From the NCBI RefSeq assembly GCF_000422385.1, contig NZ_AULR01000018.1, forward strand, positions 1 to 38,470: a stretch of DNA of 38,470 bases. The letters run 5' to 3'. The position numbers and the translations under genes are program-made. Under the pieces are notes generated by a model. That model searched no databases and was not told where the DNA came from. It worked only from the letters and a program-made list of their open reading frames with translations. The DNA is from Microbacterium indicum DSM 19969. GTDB lineage: Bacteria > Actinomycetota > Actinomycetes > Actinomycetales > Microbacteriaceae. Below, one piece after another: positions 27,584-35,940 of this stretch. Each line of letters begins with the position of its first letter. The stretch's first letter is position 1.

Positions 27584-28495
27584 GTGTCTTCTGAATCGCA
27601 CTACTCGATCTCGCAGCTGAGGCAGCTCGAGGCCGAGTCGATCCACATCATCCGAGAGGTCGTGGCGCAGCTCTCGAAGCCTGCGCTCATGTTCTCGGGC
27701 GGCAAGGACTCGCTCGTCATGCTGCACATGGCGATGAAGGCCTTCGCGCCCGCGCGCCTGCCCTTCCCCGTCGTGCACGTCGACACGGGTCACAACTTCC
27801 CCGAGATCATCGACTTCCGCGATCAGTACGTCGAGAAGCACGGCCTGCGCCTCATCGTCGGATCCGTGCAGGAGGCCATCGACAAGGGGCTCGTGCAGGA
27901 GGAGCCGAACGGCTCGCGCAACCGCATCCAGACGCCCGTGCTCCTCGACACCGTCGAGAAGAACGGCTTCAACGCGATGCTCGGCGGCGCGCGCCGCGAC
28001 GAGGAGAAGGCGCGCGCCAAGGAGCGCGTCTTCTCGTTCCGCGACGACTTCGGGCAGTGGGATCCGAAGAACCAGCGCCCCGAGATCTGGAGCCTCTACA
28101 ACGGCCGCGTGCACCCCGGCGAGTCGATCCGCGTGTTCCCACTGTCGAACTGGACCGAGCTCGACATCTGGGAGTACATCAAGCTCGACGGCGTCGAGAT
28201 CCCCGAGATCTACTTCGCCAAAGAGCGCGAGACCTTCGTGCGCGGCGGCATGGTGTTCGAGGCCAACGAGTTCGCGACGCCCAAGGACGGCGAGGAGGTG
28301 TCGACCCGCATGGTGCGCTACCGCACGGTGGGCGACGCGACGCTGACCGCCGCCGTCGAGAGCGACGCCGACGACATCGACAAGGTGATCGCCGAGGTCG
28401 CCTCGACCCGCATCACCGAGCGCGGTGCGACGCGCGGCGACGACCGCGTGAGCGAGGCCGCGATGGAAGACCGAAAGAAGCAGGGGTACTTCTGA
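27584..28495 (+). CDS. cysD: sulfate adenylyltransferase subunit 2 (ATP sulfurylase small subunit)
   Basis: Forms APS from sulfate and ATP with CysN. The 303-residue product has the PP-loop SGGKDS (residues 38-43), GGARRDEEKARAKERVFSFR and the C-terminal DRVSEAAMEDRKKQGYF, all CysD marks. Start GTG 27584 follows AAAGGAG with about 4 nt spacing. cysN follows after 3 nt. Confidence 0.96.
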   Translation: MSSESHYSISQLRQLEAESIHIIREVVAQLSKPALMFSGGKDSLVMLHMAMKAFAPARLPFPVVHVDTGHNFPEIIDFRDQYVEKHGLRLIVGSVQEAIDKGLVQEEPNGSRNRIQTPVLLDTVEKNGFNAMLGGARRDEEKARAKERVFSFRDDFGQWDPKNQRPEIWSLYNGRVHPGESIRVFPLSNWTELDIWEYIKLDGVEIPEIYFAKERETFVRGGMVFEANEFATPKDGEEVSTRMVRYRTVGDATLTAAVESDADDIDKVIAEVASTRITERGATRGDDRVSEAAMEDRKKQGYF

Positions 28496-28498
28496 GCC

Positions 28499-29749
28499 AT
28501 GGACATGCTGCGATTTGCGACCGCTGGATCGGTCGACGACGGCAAGAGCACGCTCATCGGGCGCCTGCTGTATGACTCCAAGTCGATCTTCGAAGACCAG
28601 CTGCTCTCGGTCGAGGAGACCTCCAAGAGCCGCGGAAACGAGTACGTCGACCTGTCGCTTCTGACCGACGGGCTCCGCGCCGAGCGCGAGCAGGGGATCA
28701 CGATCGACGTGGCCTACCGCTACTTCGCGACCCCGAAGCGCAAGTTCATCATCGCCGACACCCCCGGCCACGCGCAGTACACGCGCAACATGGTCACGGG
28801 CGCGTCGACGGCCGACCTCGCGATCGTCCTCATCGACGCGCGCAAGGGCGTCATCGAGCAGAGCCGTCGCCACGCGACCATCGCGTCGCTCCTGCGGGTG
28901 CCGCACGTCGTCCTCGCCGTCAACAAGATGGACCTCGTCGACTTCGACGAGCAGGTCTTCAACGACATCCGCGACGAGTTCCTCGACTTCGCGTCGAAGC
29001 TCAACATCACCGACATCACGGCGATCCCGCTCTCGGCCCTCGAGGGCGACAACGTCGTGACGCGCAGCGAGCGCACCCCCTGGTACGAGGGATCCTCGCT
29101 CCTGCACCACCTCGAGAACGTCTACATCGGCGCCGACCGCAACCTGCAGGACGTGCGCTTCCCCGTGCAGTACGTGATCCGCCCCCAGCAGAACGACATC
29201 CGCGACTACCGCGGGTACGCGGGGCGGATCTCGAGCGGCCTGCTCAAGAAGGGCGACGAGGTCATCGTCCTCCCCTCGGGCCTCACCTCGAAGGTCGCGG
29301 CGATCGACACGGCCGACGGCGAGATCGACGAGGCGTTCCCGCCGATGTCGGTCACCGTCCGCCTCGAGGACGAGATCGACATCTCGCGCGGCGACGTCAT
29401 CTCGCGCCCGAAGAACCAGCCGAACGTGTCGCAGGACATCGACGCCACGATCTGCTGGATGAGCGAGACGCCGATGATCCCGGGCAAGAAGTACGCGGTT
29501 CTCCACGGCACGCGCGAGGCGCGCGCCGTCGTGAAGGAGATCCAGTACGAGCTCGATATCAACACGCTTCACCGCAACCAGGAGGCGACCGAGCTGGGCC
29601 TCAACGCGATCGGCCGCGTGACGCTCCGCACCACGACGCCGCTCGTGGCGGATCCGTACGCGATCAACCGCGAGACCGGTTCGTTCATCCTGATCGACGA
29701 GGCCACCAACGGAACCGTGGCGGCCTGCACGATCAACGAGGCGGCGTAG
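28499..29749 (+). CDS. cysN: sulfate adenylyltransferase subunit 1 (GTPase CysN)
   Basis: GTP hydrolysis by this subunit drives APS formation by CysD. The 416-residue product has the G1 loop GSVDDGKST (10-18), EQGITIDVAYRYF (switch I side), DTPGHAQYTRNM (G3) and NKMD (G4), followed by elongation-factor-like beta-barrel domains. It is the short form with no C-terminal APS kinase; that activity is supplied by the separate cysC. A good terminator follows. Confidence 0.96.
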   Translation: MDMLRFATAGSVDDGKSTLIGRLLYDSKSIFEDQLLSVEETSKSRGNEYVDLSLLTDGLRAEREQGITIDVAYRYFATPKRKFIIADTPGHAQYTRNMVTGASTADLAIVLIDARKGVIEQSRRHATIASLLRVPHVVLAVNKMDLVDFDEQVFNDIRDEFLDFASKLNITDITAIPLSALEGDNVVTRSERTPWYEGSSLLHHLENVYIGADRNLQDVRFPVQYVIRPQQNDIRDYRGYAGRISSGLLKKGDEVIVLPSGLTSKVAAIDTADGEIDEAFPPMSVTVRLEDEIDISRGDVISRPKNQPNVSQDIDATICWMSETPMIPGKKYAVLHGTREARAVVKEIQYELDINTLHRNQEATELGLNAIGRVTLRTTTPLVADPYAINRETGSFILIDEATNGTVAACTINEAA

Positions 29750-29757
29750 GCCCGGAC

Positions 29758-29806
29758 CGAAAGGCGCTCGCGATTCCACGGACCCGCGGGCGCCTTTCGT
29801 TTTTTT
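29758..29806 (+). terminator. intrinsic terminator of the cysQ-cysD-cysN operon
   Basis: 10-bp stem, 29758-29767 with 29790-29799, immediately followed by seven T (29800-29806). It is the most canonical rho-independent terminator in the window. Confidence 0.85.
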
Positions 29807-29816
29807 CGTTTTGAAG

Positions 29817-29822
29817 TAGAGT
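29817..29822 (+). promoter_or_regulatory. -10 box of a leaderless-type start (antitoxin gene)
   Basis: TAGAGT, 6 nt before the ATG at 29829, directly after the T-run of the cysN terminator. No Shine-Dalgarno is present. Confidence 0.5.
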
Positions 29823-29828
29823 TGACGC

Positions 29829-30332
29829 ATGTCCACCCCGATCGACTCTCGCCGCCGCAGCCGCGAACCGCAGACGTTCGTGCCCGGCGATTCCGCACGC
29901 GACGAGCTCGCCGACTTCGCGGCCGCAGTCCGAGGGTTCCGCACCGGTGCCGCGCTCGTCGGCCCAGACGGTCAGCGCCACGAGATCCCGACCGACGTGT
30001 TCCACGTCCTCGAACTGGTCGCCGATGCCCTCGCCATGGGCGAGGGCATCACCGTGGTACCCCGAGACATGTCCATGACGACTCAGCAGGCGGCCGACTT
30101 CCTCGGAATCTCACGACCCACGCTCGTGAAGCTGCTCGAGGGCGGGCAGATCGAGTACACGCAGCCGGGTCGCCACCGACGGGTTCGGCTCCAAGCGCTT
30201 CTCGAGTATCAGGAGGCCGCGCGCAGCGACCGCTCGGAGGCGCTCGCCGAGGCCGCGCGCGAGTCGATCGCCGATCCGGACCTCATGGCCCCGTCGCACC
30301 GCATCAAACGCCTCGCCGAGCTCGACAGCTGA
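29829..30332 (+). CDS. helix-turn-helix antitoxin (excisionase-type DNA-binding domain)
   Basis: The 167-residue product has an N-terminal part with FVPGDSARDELADFAAAV, a MerR/excisionase-type helix-turn-helix at about residues 81-125 (MSMTTQQAADFLGISRPTLV, then the wing GRHRRVRLQALLEY) and a charged C-terminal tail (about 130-167) that in such proteins covers the toxin. It lies 2 nt before a PIN-domain gene, the standard antitoxin-toxin order. It probably binds its own promoter. A plain regulator is the alternative. Confidence 0.82.
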   Translation: MSTPIDSRRRSREPQTFVPGDSARDELADFAAAVRGFRTGAALVGPDGQRHEIPTDVFHVLELVADALAMGEGITVVPRDMSMTTQQAADFLGISRPTLVKLLEGGQIEYTQPGRHRRVRLQALLEYQEAARSDRSEALAEAARESIADPDLMAPSHRIKRLAELDS

Positions 30333-30334
30333 CC

Positions 30335-30685
30335 ATGTTCCCCGCGTTCTTCGATACCAACGTGCTCTACGGTGCGTCGTTGAACGACGAGAAGGATCGG
30401 CATGTGCTCGCCGCAGCGGTCCGCGGTGGCGCGGAAGTTCTCGTCACCTTCAACCTGCAGGACTTCCCGCAGGAGTCGGCGGCCCCGTTCGACATCGAAG
30501 TCGTGCATCCTGAGTCGTTTCCGCTCGATCAGCTCGACCTGCACCGTGCGGCGACAATTCAAACCGTGCAGCGCTTGATCGAGACATACAACTCGCCCAC
30601 GATGACTCTCGACGACTACTTGCTGACGCTCGTCCGTGCAGATGTCCCCGAGTTCGCCGATGAACTGCGGCGGCAGCTCTACTGA
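30335..30685 (+). CDS. PIN-domain toxin-like protein, apparently with an internal deletion
   Basis: The 116-residue product starts with the PIN strand MFPAFFDTNVLYG (first Asp) and jumps within a few residues to NDEKDRHVLAAAVRGGAEVL, then VTFNLQDFPQ and HPESFPLDQLDL. In full-length members of this PIN_3-type family these two blocks are separated by about 55-60 residues that carry the central acidic residue(s) of the RNase site. Here that part is missing without breaking the frame, so the RNase is probably inactive. It is paired with an intact antitoxin and ends 4 nt before the convergent glycosylphosphotransferase gene. Confidence 0.75.
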   Translation: MFPAFFDTNVLYGASLNDEKDRHVLAAAVRGGAEVLVTFNLQDFPQESAAPFDIEVVHPESFPLDQLDLHRAATIQTVQRLIETYNSPTMTLDDYLLTLVRADVPEFADELRRQLY

Positions 30686-30689
30686 TCCA

Positions 30690-32231
30690 TCACGCGGCGG
30701 AGCCGCGGCCCGGCTTCAGGACGTCCTTGACGGTCTTGAAGAGGATGACGACATCGCCCATGACCGTCCAGTTCTCGACGTAGGAGAGGTCGAGGCGGAC
30801 GCTGTCGTCCCAGGAGAGGCTCGAGCGGCCCGAGATCTGCCACAGGCCCGTGATGCCGGGCTTGACGAGGAACCTGCGGTGCACGTGATCGTCGTACTGG
30901 TCGACCTCGCGGCGCAGCGGCGGGCGCGGGCCGACGAGCGACATGCGGCCGCCGATGACGTTGAACAGCTGCGGCAGCTCGTCGAGGCTGTGGCGGCGGA
31001 GGAACCCGCCGATGCGGGTGACGCGCGGGTCGTCGCGCATCTTGAAGAGGACGCCGTTGCCCATGTCCTGCTGGTCCATGAGCGAGGTCAGCTGATCCTC
31101 GGCGCCCACGACCATCGAGCGGAACTTGAGCATCTCGAACTCGCGGCCGTGACGGCCGATGCGCTTCTGGCGGAAGATCACGGGCCCGCGCGAGGTGGTC
31201 TTGACGAGGATCGCGACGACGAGCATCACGGGGCTCAGGACGATGACCGCGAGGATGCCGCCGATGAGATCCATCATGCGCTTGACGAAGCGCTGCGCCG
31301 GCGAGAACGTCGGCGTCTCGACGTGCATGAGGGGCAGGCCCGACGCAGGGCGGGTGTGGATGCGGGGGCCGGCGATGTCGGTGATCGCGGGGGCGAGCAC
31401 GAGGTGCTGCTTGCCCGACTCGAGCGACCACGAGATCTCCTTGACCCGGTCGGGGTCGATGTCGTCGGTGCTCGTGATGACGACGGTGTCGGCCCCGACG
31501 CCGATCATGGCCTGCTCGACGTCGGCGATGCCACCGGCGACGGGGATCCCCGCCTTCTCGAGCGCGGCCGAGCTGCGCCCGCCCGGGACGCAGGCGGCGA
31601 CGACGTGGTACCCGGCGCCGCGCACGCGCTGCAGCTCGCGCGCCATGCGCACCGTCGCGCGCGACGAGCCGACGAGCAGCACCTGCGCCGCGTACTCGCC
31701 GCGAGCCCGCTGCCGGCGCAGCCAGTGGCGCCAGAGGTAGCGCTCGGCGATCAGGAGGAAGATGCCGAGCGGCAGCGCCATGAGGAGGTACCCACGGGCG
31801 ATGTCGATCTGCAGGCCGAACGCGATGATCGCGACGACGCCGAAGAGCATGACGCTCGAGTCGAAGATGCGCCGGTACTCGTCGGCTCCGACGCCGAAGA
31901 CGCGGTCGGATCTCGTGTCGTTGAAGGTGAGGGCGGCGATCCACGCGACGAGGAGGATCGTCGACAGCACGGTGTACGACAGCGTGACGCCGATGAAGGG
32001 GTTCGAGATCGCGACGTGCTCTTCGAGCCCGAGCCGCACCCACTGCGTGACGTAGACCGTGGCCGCGAGCACCGCGAGGTCGGTGATGAGGAGGATCCGC
32101 GCGTAGCGCTTGCGCCAGTCGGCACGGCGGCCGGCCAGGATCGCGCGCTGGGCGCCCGTCGACGTCGAGACGCGTGCCGGAGCGGGTCGGGCAGCGCCCA
32201 AGCCTCCGGCCACCGAGATCTCGGCCGTCAC
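30690..32231 (-). CDS. polyprenyl glycosylphosphotransferase (WbaP/CpsE-like initiating enzyme)
   Basis: Transfers a sugar-phosphate from a nucleotide sugar to undecaprenyl or decaprenyl phosphate, the first step of capsule/exopolysaccharide units. The 513-residue product has four to five N-terminal membrane segments (about 45-165), a Rossmann-like middle domain (about 180-310, [14 protein letters not shown]) and the bacterial sugar transferase domain from ~320: [44 protein letters not shown] and [14 protein letters not shown]. Start GTG 32231 has AAGGAGG 4 nt upstream. It is divergent from a GT4 gene. Confidence 0.93.
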   Translation of the reverse strand: MTAEISVAGGLGAARPAPARVSTSTGAQRAILAGRRADWRKRYARILLITDLAVLAATVYVTQWVRLGLEEHVAISNPFIGVTLSYTVLSTILLVAWIAALTFNDTRSDRVFGVGADEYRRIFDSSVMLFGVVAIIAFGLQIDIARGYLLMALPLGIFLLIAERYLWRHWLRRQRARGEYAAQVLLVGSSRATVRMARELQRVRGAGYHVVAACVPGGRSSAALEKAGIPVAGGIADVEQAMIGVGADTVVITSTDDIDPDRVKEISWSLESGKQHLVLAPAITDIAGPRIHTRPASGLPLMHVETPTFSPAQRFVKRMMDLIGGILAVIVLSPVMLVVAILVKTTSRGPVIFRQKRIGRHGREFEMLKFRSMVVGAEDQLTSLMDQQDMGNGVLFKMRDDPRVTRIGGFLRRHSLDELPQLFNVIGGRMSLVGPRPPLRREVDQYDDHVHRRFLVKPGITGLWQISGRSSLSWDDSVRLDLSYVENWTVMGDVVILFKTVKDVLKPGRGSAA

Positions 32232-32304
32232 ACTGCCTCCTTGGTGCCGCGCGGGAACGCAGCACCGCGAGTTTACAACGATCGGTCAGCGGATTCTCAG
32301 TGCG

Positions 32305-32310
32305 TACCCT
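32305..32310 (+). promoter_or_regulatory. -10 box of a leaderless-type start (GT4 gene)
   Basis: TACCCT, 6 nt before the GTG at 32317, with no Shine-Dalgarno. Confidence 0.45.
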
Positions 32311-32316
32311 TGTCGG

Positions 32317-33414
32317 GTGCCCGAGCTGACCGTCGCCCATGTGGCGCATACGACCGCGAAGAGCGGCGCCGAGCTCGCGCTGGCGCGGGTTCTGCGCAGC
32401 GAGGCGCGCGCGTGGGACGCGACGCTGCTCGTTCCGGAGGGCGCCCCCGACGGCGCCTTCGAGGGGCTCCCCCTCGTGCGCGCGGGCCGGGCGCAGAGGC
32501 CCGGCGCGTCGACGGCGGGGCCGCTCGGCGCCCTCTCCTTCGGCGCCGGGATCCTCGCGCAGGCGCGCGCGCTGCGTGCGCACCCCGCGTTCGCCGGGGT
32601 CGACGTCATCCACGCCAACTCGACGCGGGCGGCGGTGTATGCGGCCCTCGCCGCGAAGCGCACGCCCCTCGTCGTGCACCTGCGCGACCGCGTCGATCCC
32701 GACGCGCTCGGTCGCGCGGGCTTCGAGGCGTTCCGGCGCGTGGCGATCCCCCGCGCCGCCGGGTTCATCGCGAACTCGCGCTCGACGGCCGAGACCCTGC
32801 GCCCGTTCACGCGGCGCGGGCAGTTCGTCGAGGTGATCCCGAGCCCCCTGGGGATGGGCCGAGGAAGCGCCCGCGCGCCCCACGACGGGCCGGTGCGGAT
32901 CGGGATGGTCGCGCGCCTCGACCCGTGGAAGGGGCAGGACCTCCTGATCCGGGCGTTCGCGGGGCTCGAGGACCGGGCCGAGCTGCGCCTCGTCGGCGAC
33001 GCCCCGTTCGGCCACGACGCCTACCGAGCCGAACTCGCGGCGCTCGGCCCCGCGACCGACTTCCGCGGCTTCCGCGACGACGTCGCCGCCGAGATCGACG
33101 CACTCGACATCGGCGTGCAGTTCTCGACCCGCCCCGAGCCGCTCGGCCAGAACGTGCTGCAGTACCTCGCGCGCGGGGCCGCGGTCGTCGCCGCGAACGC
33201 CGGGGGGCCGACCGAGTGGATCCGCGACGGCGAGAACGGGCTGCTCGTCGAGCCGAACGACGTCGCGGCCCTCGCGGCGGCCCTGCGGCGCCTCGTCGAC
33301 GACGAGCCGCTGCGCGCACGGCTGCAGCGGGCCGCCCTCGCGACCCCGGGGATCCCGACCGACGACGAGGTCACGCGGGCGCACGCCCGCGCCTTCCAGC
33401 GCGCGGTCCGCTAA
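32317..33414 (+). CDS. family 4 glycosyltransferase
   Basis: The 365-residue product has a GT-B layout: N-terminal acceptor domain (VAHVAHTTAKSGAELALARV, then VIHANSTRAAVYAALAA) and C-terminal donor domain with RIGMVARLDPWKGQDLLIRA and PEPLGQNVLQYLARG, AANAGGPTEWI. It is soluble and probably extends the lipid-linked repeat unit started by the neighbouring transferase. GTG 32317 is placed by a TACCCT -10 box 6 nt upstream. It converges with the AAA ATPase gene, 22 nt apart. Confidence 0.88.
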   Translation: MPELTVAHVAHTTAKSGAELALARVLRSEARAWDATLLVPEGAPDGAFEGLPLVRAGRAQRPGASTAGPLGALSFGAGILAQARALRAHPAFAGVDVIHANSTRAAVYAALAAKRTPLVVHLRDRVDPDALGRAGFEAFRRVAIPRAAGFIANSRSTAETLRPFTRRGQFVEVIPSPLGMGRGSARAPHDGPVRIGMVARLDPWKGQDLLIRAFAGLEDRAELRLVGDAPFGHDAYRAELAALGPATDFRGFRDDVAAEIDALDIGVQFSTRPEPLGQNVLQYLARGAAVVAANAGGPTEWIRDGENGLLVEPNDVAALAAALRRLVDDEPLRARLQRAALATPGIPTDDEVTRAHARAFQRAVR

Positions 33415-33436
33415 CGACGGGCAACAGCTCTGGTTG

Positions 33437-34663
33437 CTAGCGAGAAGCGCCGCGCGGCCGGCGCCGTTTCAGCTCCGGCACGTCCAGCACAGGGACCGCA
33501 CGCAACATGAACCGATCGAACTGCGGCACGGTGAACGCCGCGTATCCGTGCTCCGGGGTGTAGAGCAGCCCCATGTTGATCAGCTCGGCTCGCGTCGGCG
33601 CCAGATTCTGTGAGGTGCGCCCCATGACGTTCGCCACGTCAGACGCCTTCTGCGCATCAGGCCCGAGCTGGGCCATCGCCCGAAGGTATGCGCGCTGGAG
33701 CTCAGTCGCACGATCGAGACGCACTCTGAAGAAGGACTCGTCGAGCTTCATCTCATACCCGGGGATCGCATCCTCGACATCACGCAGCGTGATGACAGGG
33801 CCCTCTGCGACGGTCCACACGGCATACCCGAGCTCCTGCAGGAAGTACGGGTATCCACCGGTGATCTCAACTGCTCTGGCGAGAGCCGCCTTCTCGAATG
33901 ACGCTCCCTCGTCACGAGCAGGCTTCTCCAGCGCCTCGGCTGCGTCCGCCGCGCCGAGGTTCGTGATGCGCGGAAACTTGAACTGACGTTCCGCGTACGA
34001 CTTCGCATCGCCCGCGAGTTCGGGAATCTGAGGGAGCCCCGCTCCGACCAAGGTCATCGGCAGCTTTCGCTGCACCATCTTGTGCAGCGCCTGGATCAGG
34101 GACTCGAGCTGAGCGGCGTTGAGGAACTGGATCTCGTCAAAGAGCAGGACGATGCCCTTCTCGCGTTCCTGTGCCGCTTCTCCGACCGAGATGAAGACAT
34201 CCGTCAGATCCATCGACAGGTCGTCGCTGTCTGCGCGGCCCTCGACGGCATCGACGTCGAAGGACGCCGACAGAGTTCCGTTCGGGTCGACGCTGAGCGT
34301 GAACGACTTGAGGACACCCATGGCATGCATGAAACGGTCACTCCACCGCGACCGCGGGCTGAGCTCGAGAAGGGCCGCACGGAGCTTCGACGCGAGCGAG
34401 CGGCGGAACGCGGCCTCATCGTTCTTACTCGCTTCGAGCTCCACGACGATCCACTCCACCTCCAGGGCGGCACGCCTGAACTGCCCCAGCAGAACGGTCT
34501 TTCCGACGCCGCGGAGCCCCGTGATGATCATGGATTGCTCGGTGCGTCCGCGCGCGACTCGCGCGAGGAGCAGATCGAACAGCTCAAGCTGATCGTCGCG
34601 ACCGACCACGGCCTGCGGCTCCGCCCCTGCGTTGGGCGTGTAGGGGTTCGTGCGCGCGTCCAT
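33437..34663 (-). CDS. orphan AAA/ORC-like P-loop ATPase
   Basis: The 408-residue product has Walker A GLRGVGKT (49-56), Walker B IVLLFDEIQ (171-179), a sensor-like LVGAGLPQIPEL and a C-terminal winged-helix-like part (about 330-395, MGRTSQNLAPTRAELINMGL). This matches the AAA_16/Orc1-Cdc6-like ATPases common in actinobacteria, which are often next to mobile or toxin-antitoxin genes. No partner gene is adjacent: it stands alone between two glycan genes. It has slightly lower GC than the neighbours and an AT-rich promoter. The role is unknown; DNA binding is possible. Confidence 0.75.
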   Translation of the reverse strand: MDARTNPYTPNAGAEPQAVVGRDDQLELFDLLLARVARGRTEQSMIITGLRGVGKTVLLGQFRRAALEVEWIVVELEASKNDEAAFRRSLASKLRAALLELSPRSRWSDRFMHAMGVLKSFTLSVDPNGTLSASFDVDAVEGRADSDDLSMDLTDVFISVGEAAQEREKGIVLLFDEIQFLNAAQLESLIQALHKMVQRKLPMTLVGAGLPQIPELAGDAKSYAERQFKFPRITNLGAADAAEALEKPARDEGASFEKAALARAVEITGGYPYFLQELGYAVWTVAEGPVITLRDVEDAIPGYEMKLDESFFRVRLDRATELQRAYLRAMAQLGPDAQKASDVANVMGRTSQNLAPTRAELINMGLLYTPEHGYAAFTVPQFDRFMLRAVPVLDVPELKRRRPRGASR

Positions 34664-34690
34664 GGAGGAACGTCAGCACAGTTAGAGCAC

Positions 34691-34719
34691 TTTATAGGCT
34701 TGCAATAAAGTTGCCTAAA
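34691..34719 (-). promoter_or_regulatory. promoter of the AAA ATPase gene
   Basis: Minus-strand TATAAA (34696-34691) with a weak -35 TTTAGG 17 bp upstream (34719-34714). The spacer holds GCAA and TTGC as an inverted repeat five bases apart, which could be a repressor site. The leader to ATG 34663 is about 20 nt and has no Shine-Dalgarno. Confidence 0.5.
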
Positions 34720-34783
34720 TCTCATAACATGCGCGTGCGTGAGCCCGTCCGGATCGCCAGGCCACGTCAATCGAGACCCCCGC

Positions 34784-34905
34784 ACGTAGGGCGCAGAATC
34801 GTCCCGTCCGAGGCGCGAGACGGGACGAATTCGCGATCCACGCGCGGGGCGCCCGACGTGGAGCGCAGAAGCGTCCCTTCCGCCGCGCGCAGCGGGACGT
34901 TTCTG
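34784..34905. repeat. tandem related hairpin elements, period 72 bp
   Basis: Two similar units start with ACGT at 34784 and 34856 and share the run GCGCAGAA-CGTCCC-TCCG at the same offsets. Each folds by itself: unit 1 pairs 34799-34808 with 34819-34828 (10 bp, extendable past a one-base bulge), unit 2 pairs 34866-34877 with 34894-34905 (12 bp, one G-T). They lie directly after the stop of the pyruvyl-transferase-like gene (34918, minus strand) and upstream of the AAA ATPase promoter, so they may be duplicated terminators. Confidence 0.6.
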
Positions 34906-34917
34906 ATCCCGGACGCC

Positions 34918-35940
34918 TCAGCCGCGCCAGTCGTCGCCCGCGAGGAGGTCGCCGATCTCGGCGAGGCGCGTTCGGGCGGCCGAGAGCGCGACGGCCGCGT
35001 CGTTCGCGTATGCGGCGAGCTGATCGGGTCCGACGGTGTCGAGCGTCGCCGACGCGACCCACGGCAGGCCGAGCGAATCGAAGTGGCGGGCGAGCTTCGG
35101 CCGCGCCGACTCCGTGTGCCCGAGGGGCACGACGCCCTCGGAGAGGCCGATCAGGAGTGCGTGCAGGCGGTCGCTGACGATCGCGGCCATGCCGGCGTAC
35201 TCGCGGCGCAGGATCGCCTCCTGCTCGGCGTGCGAGCGCCCCGACGGAAACACGACGTGACGCCCACCGAGGTCAGCCGCGAGCCGCCGGGCGTAAGGCG
35301 AGTCGCGCTGCACCTGCGCGACGGCGACGACATCGAGCGAGAGGCGCCCGGCCAGGTCGCGGACGGATGCGATCCACGCCGGCGACGGGTAGGGGCGGTC
35401 GAAGCGCAGCGAGATCCCGAGCGCCGTGCGCTCAGCGGCGGGCGACGGTTCGAGGGCGAGCGCCCAGTCGGGCATCGCCTCGGCGACGCAGAAGACGTGC
35501 GAGGTCGCGTCGTCGCGCCAGCGGATGAGATCCGCCGCGTGGAACAGGCGTCGGAACAGCCACGCGCGATCCCGCGGCGCGGACGGCACCGCGGCGCCGA
35601 GCCACACGACTCGCCCGCCGGCGGCGCGGAACCGGCAGAGCGCGGGCAGGATCCGCAGCAGCTGCAGCGTGTACGTGCCCGAGAAGGTGAACTCGCCGGC
35701 GTTGATCGCGAGCGTCGCGGGGCCCGTCGTCGCGGCCGAGATCGCGGAGCGCAGCCACGCGTCGAGGTCGGCGATGGGCGTCACGTCGCCGAGGCCCGAG
35801 ATATAGGAGTCTGACGCGCCGCCGACGAACGCCGTCACGGGACCGCGGCGCCGGAGCGCGTCGGCGTAGCCGCGCCGCAGCGCCGAGTCGCCGATGTTGT
35901 CGTCCTGCCCGGTCAGCCAGGCGAACACCTGCTCAGCCAT
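34918..35940 (-). CDS. polysaccharide pyruvyl transferase family protein
   Basis: The 340-residue product has AEQVFAWLTGQDDNIGDSAL at the N-terminus, VVWLGAAVPSAPRD in the middle and the C-terminal MAAIVSDRLHALLIGLSEGV, which is the SxRLHxxI-type motif of the CsaB/WcaK family. Members add pyruvate ketals to wall or exopolysaccharide sugars; some act as glycosyltransferases. No signal or membrane segment. It overlaps the upstream GT4 gene by 8 nt, so both likely act on the same glycan. Confidence 0.82.
   Translation of the reverse strand: MAEQVFAWLTGQDDNIGDSALRRGYADALRRRGPVTAFVGGASDSYISGLGDVTPIADLDAWLRSAISAATTGPATLAINAGEFTFSGTYTLQLLRILPALCRFRAAGGRVVWLGAAVPSAPRDRAWLFRRLFHAADLIRWRDDATSHVFCVAEAMPDWALALEPSPAAERTALGISLRFDRPYPSPAWIASVRDLAGRLSLDVVAVAQVQRDSPYARRLAADLGGRHVVFPSGRSHAEQEAILRREYAGMAAIVSDRLHALLIGLSEGVVPLGHTESARPKLARHFDSLGLPWVASATLDTVGPDQLAAYANDAAVALSAARTRLAEIGDLLAGDDWRG

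Noticed and set aside
27239..29944. 901-residue minus-strand open frame over cysQ-cysD-cysN
   Set aside because: Antisense shadow of three well-supported genes; composition is Val/Asp/Arg repeats without motifs.
33421..33437. 5-bp inverted repeat (GCAAC/GTTGC) between convergent genes
   Set aside because: Too short and runs into the stop of the AAA gene; not a convincing terminator.
30636..33440. 934-residue plus-strand and 901-residue minus-strand (30679-33384) open frames
   Set aside because: Both lie opposite or out of frame with the glycosylphosphotransferase and GT4 genes and read as Arg/Ala/Asp low-complexity sequence; shadows.
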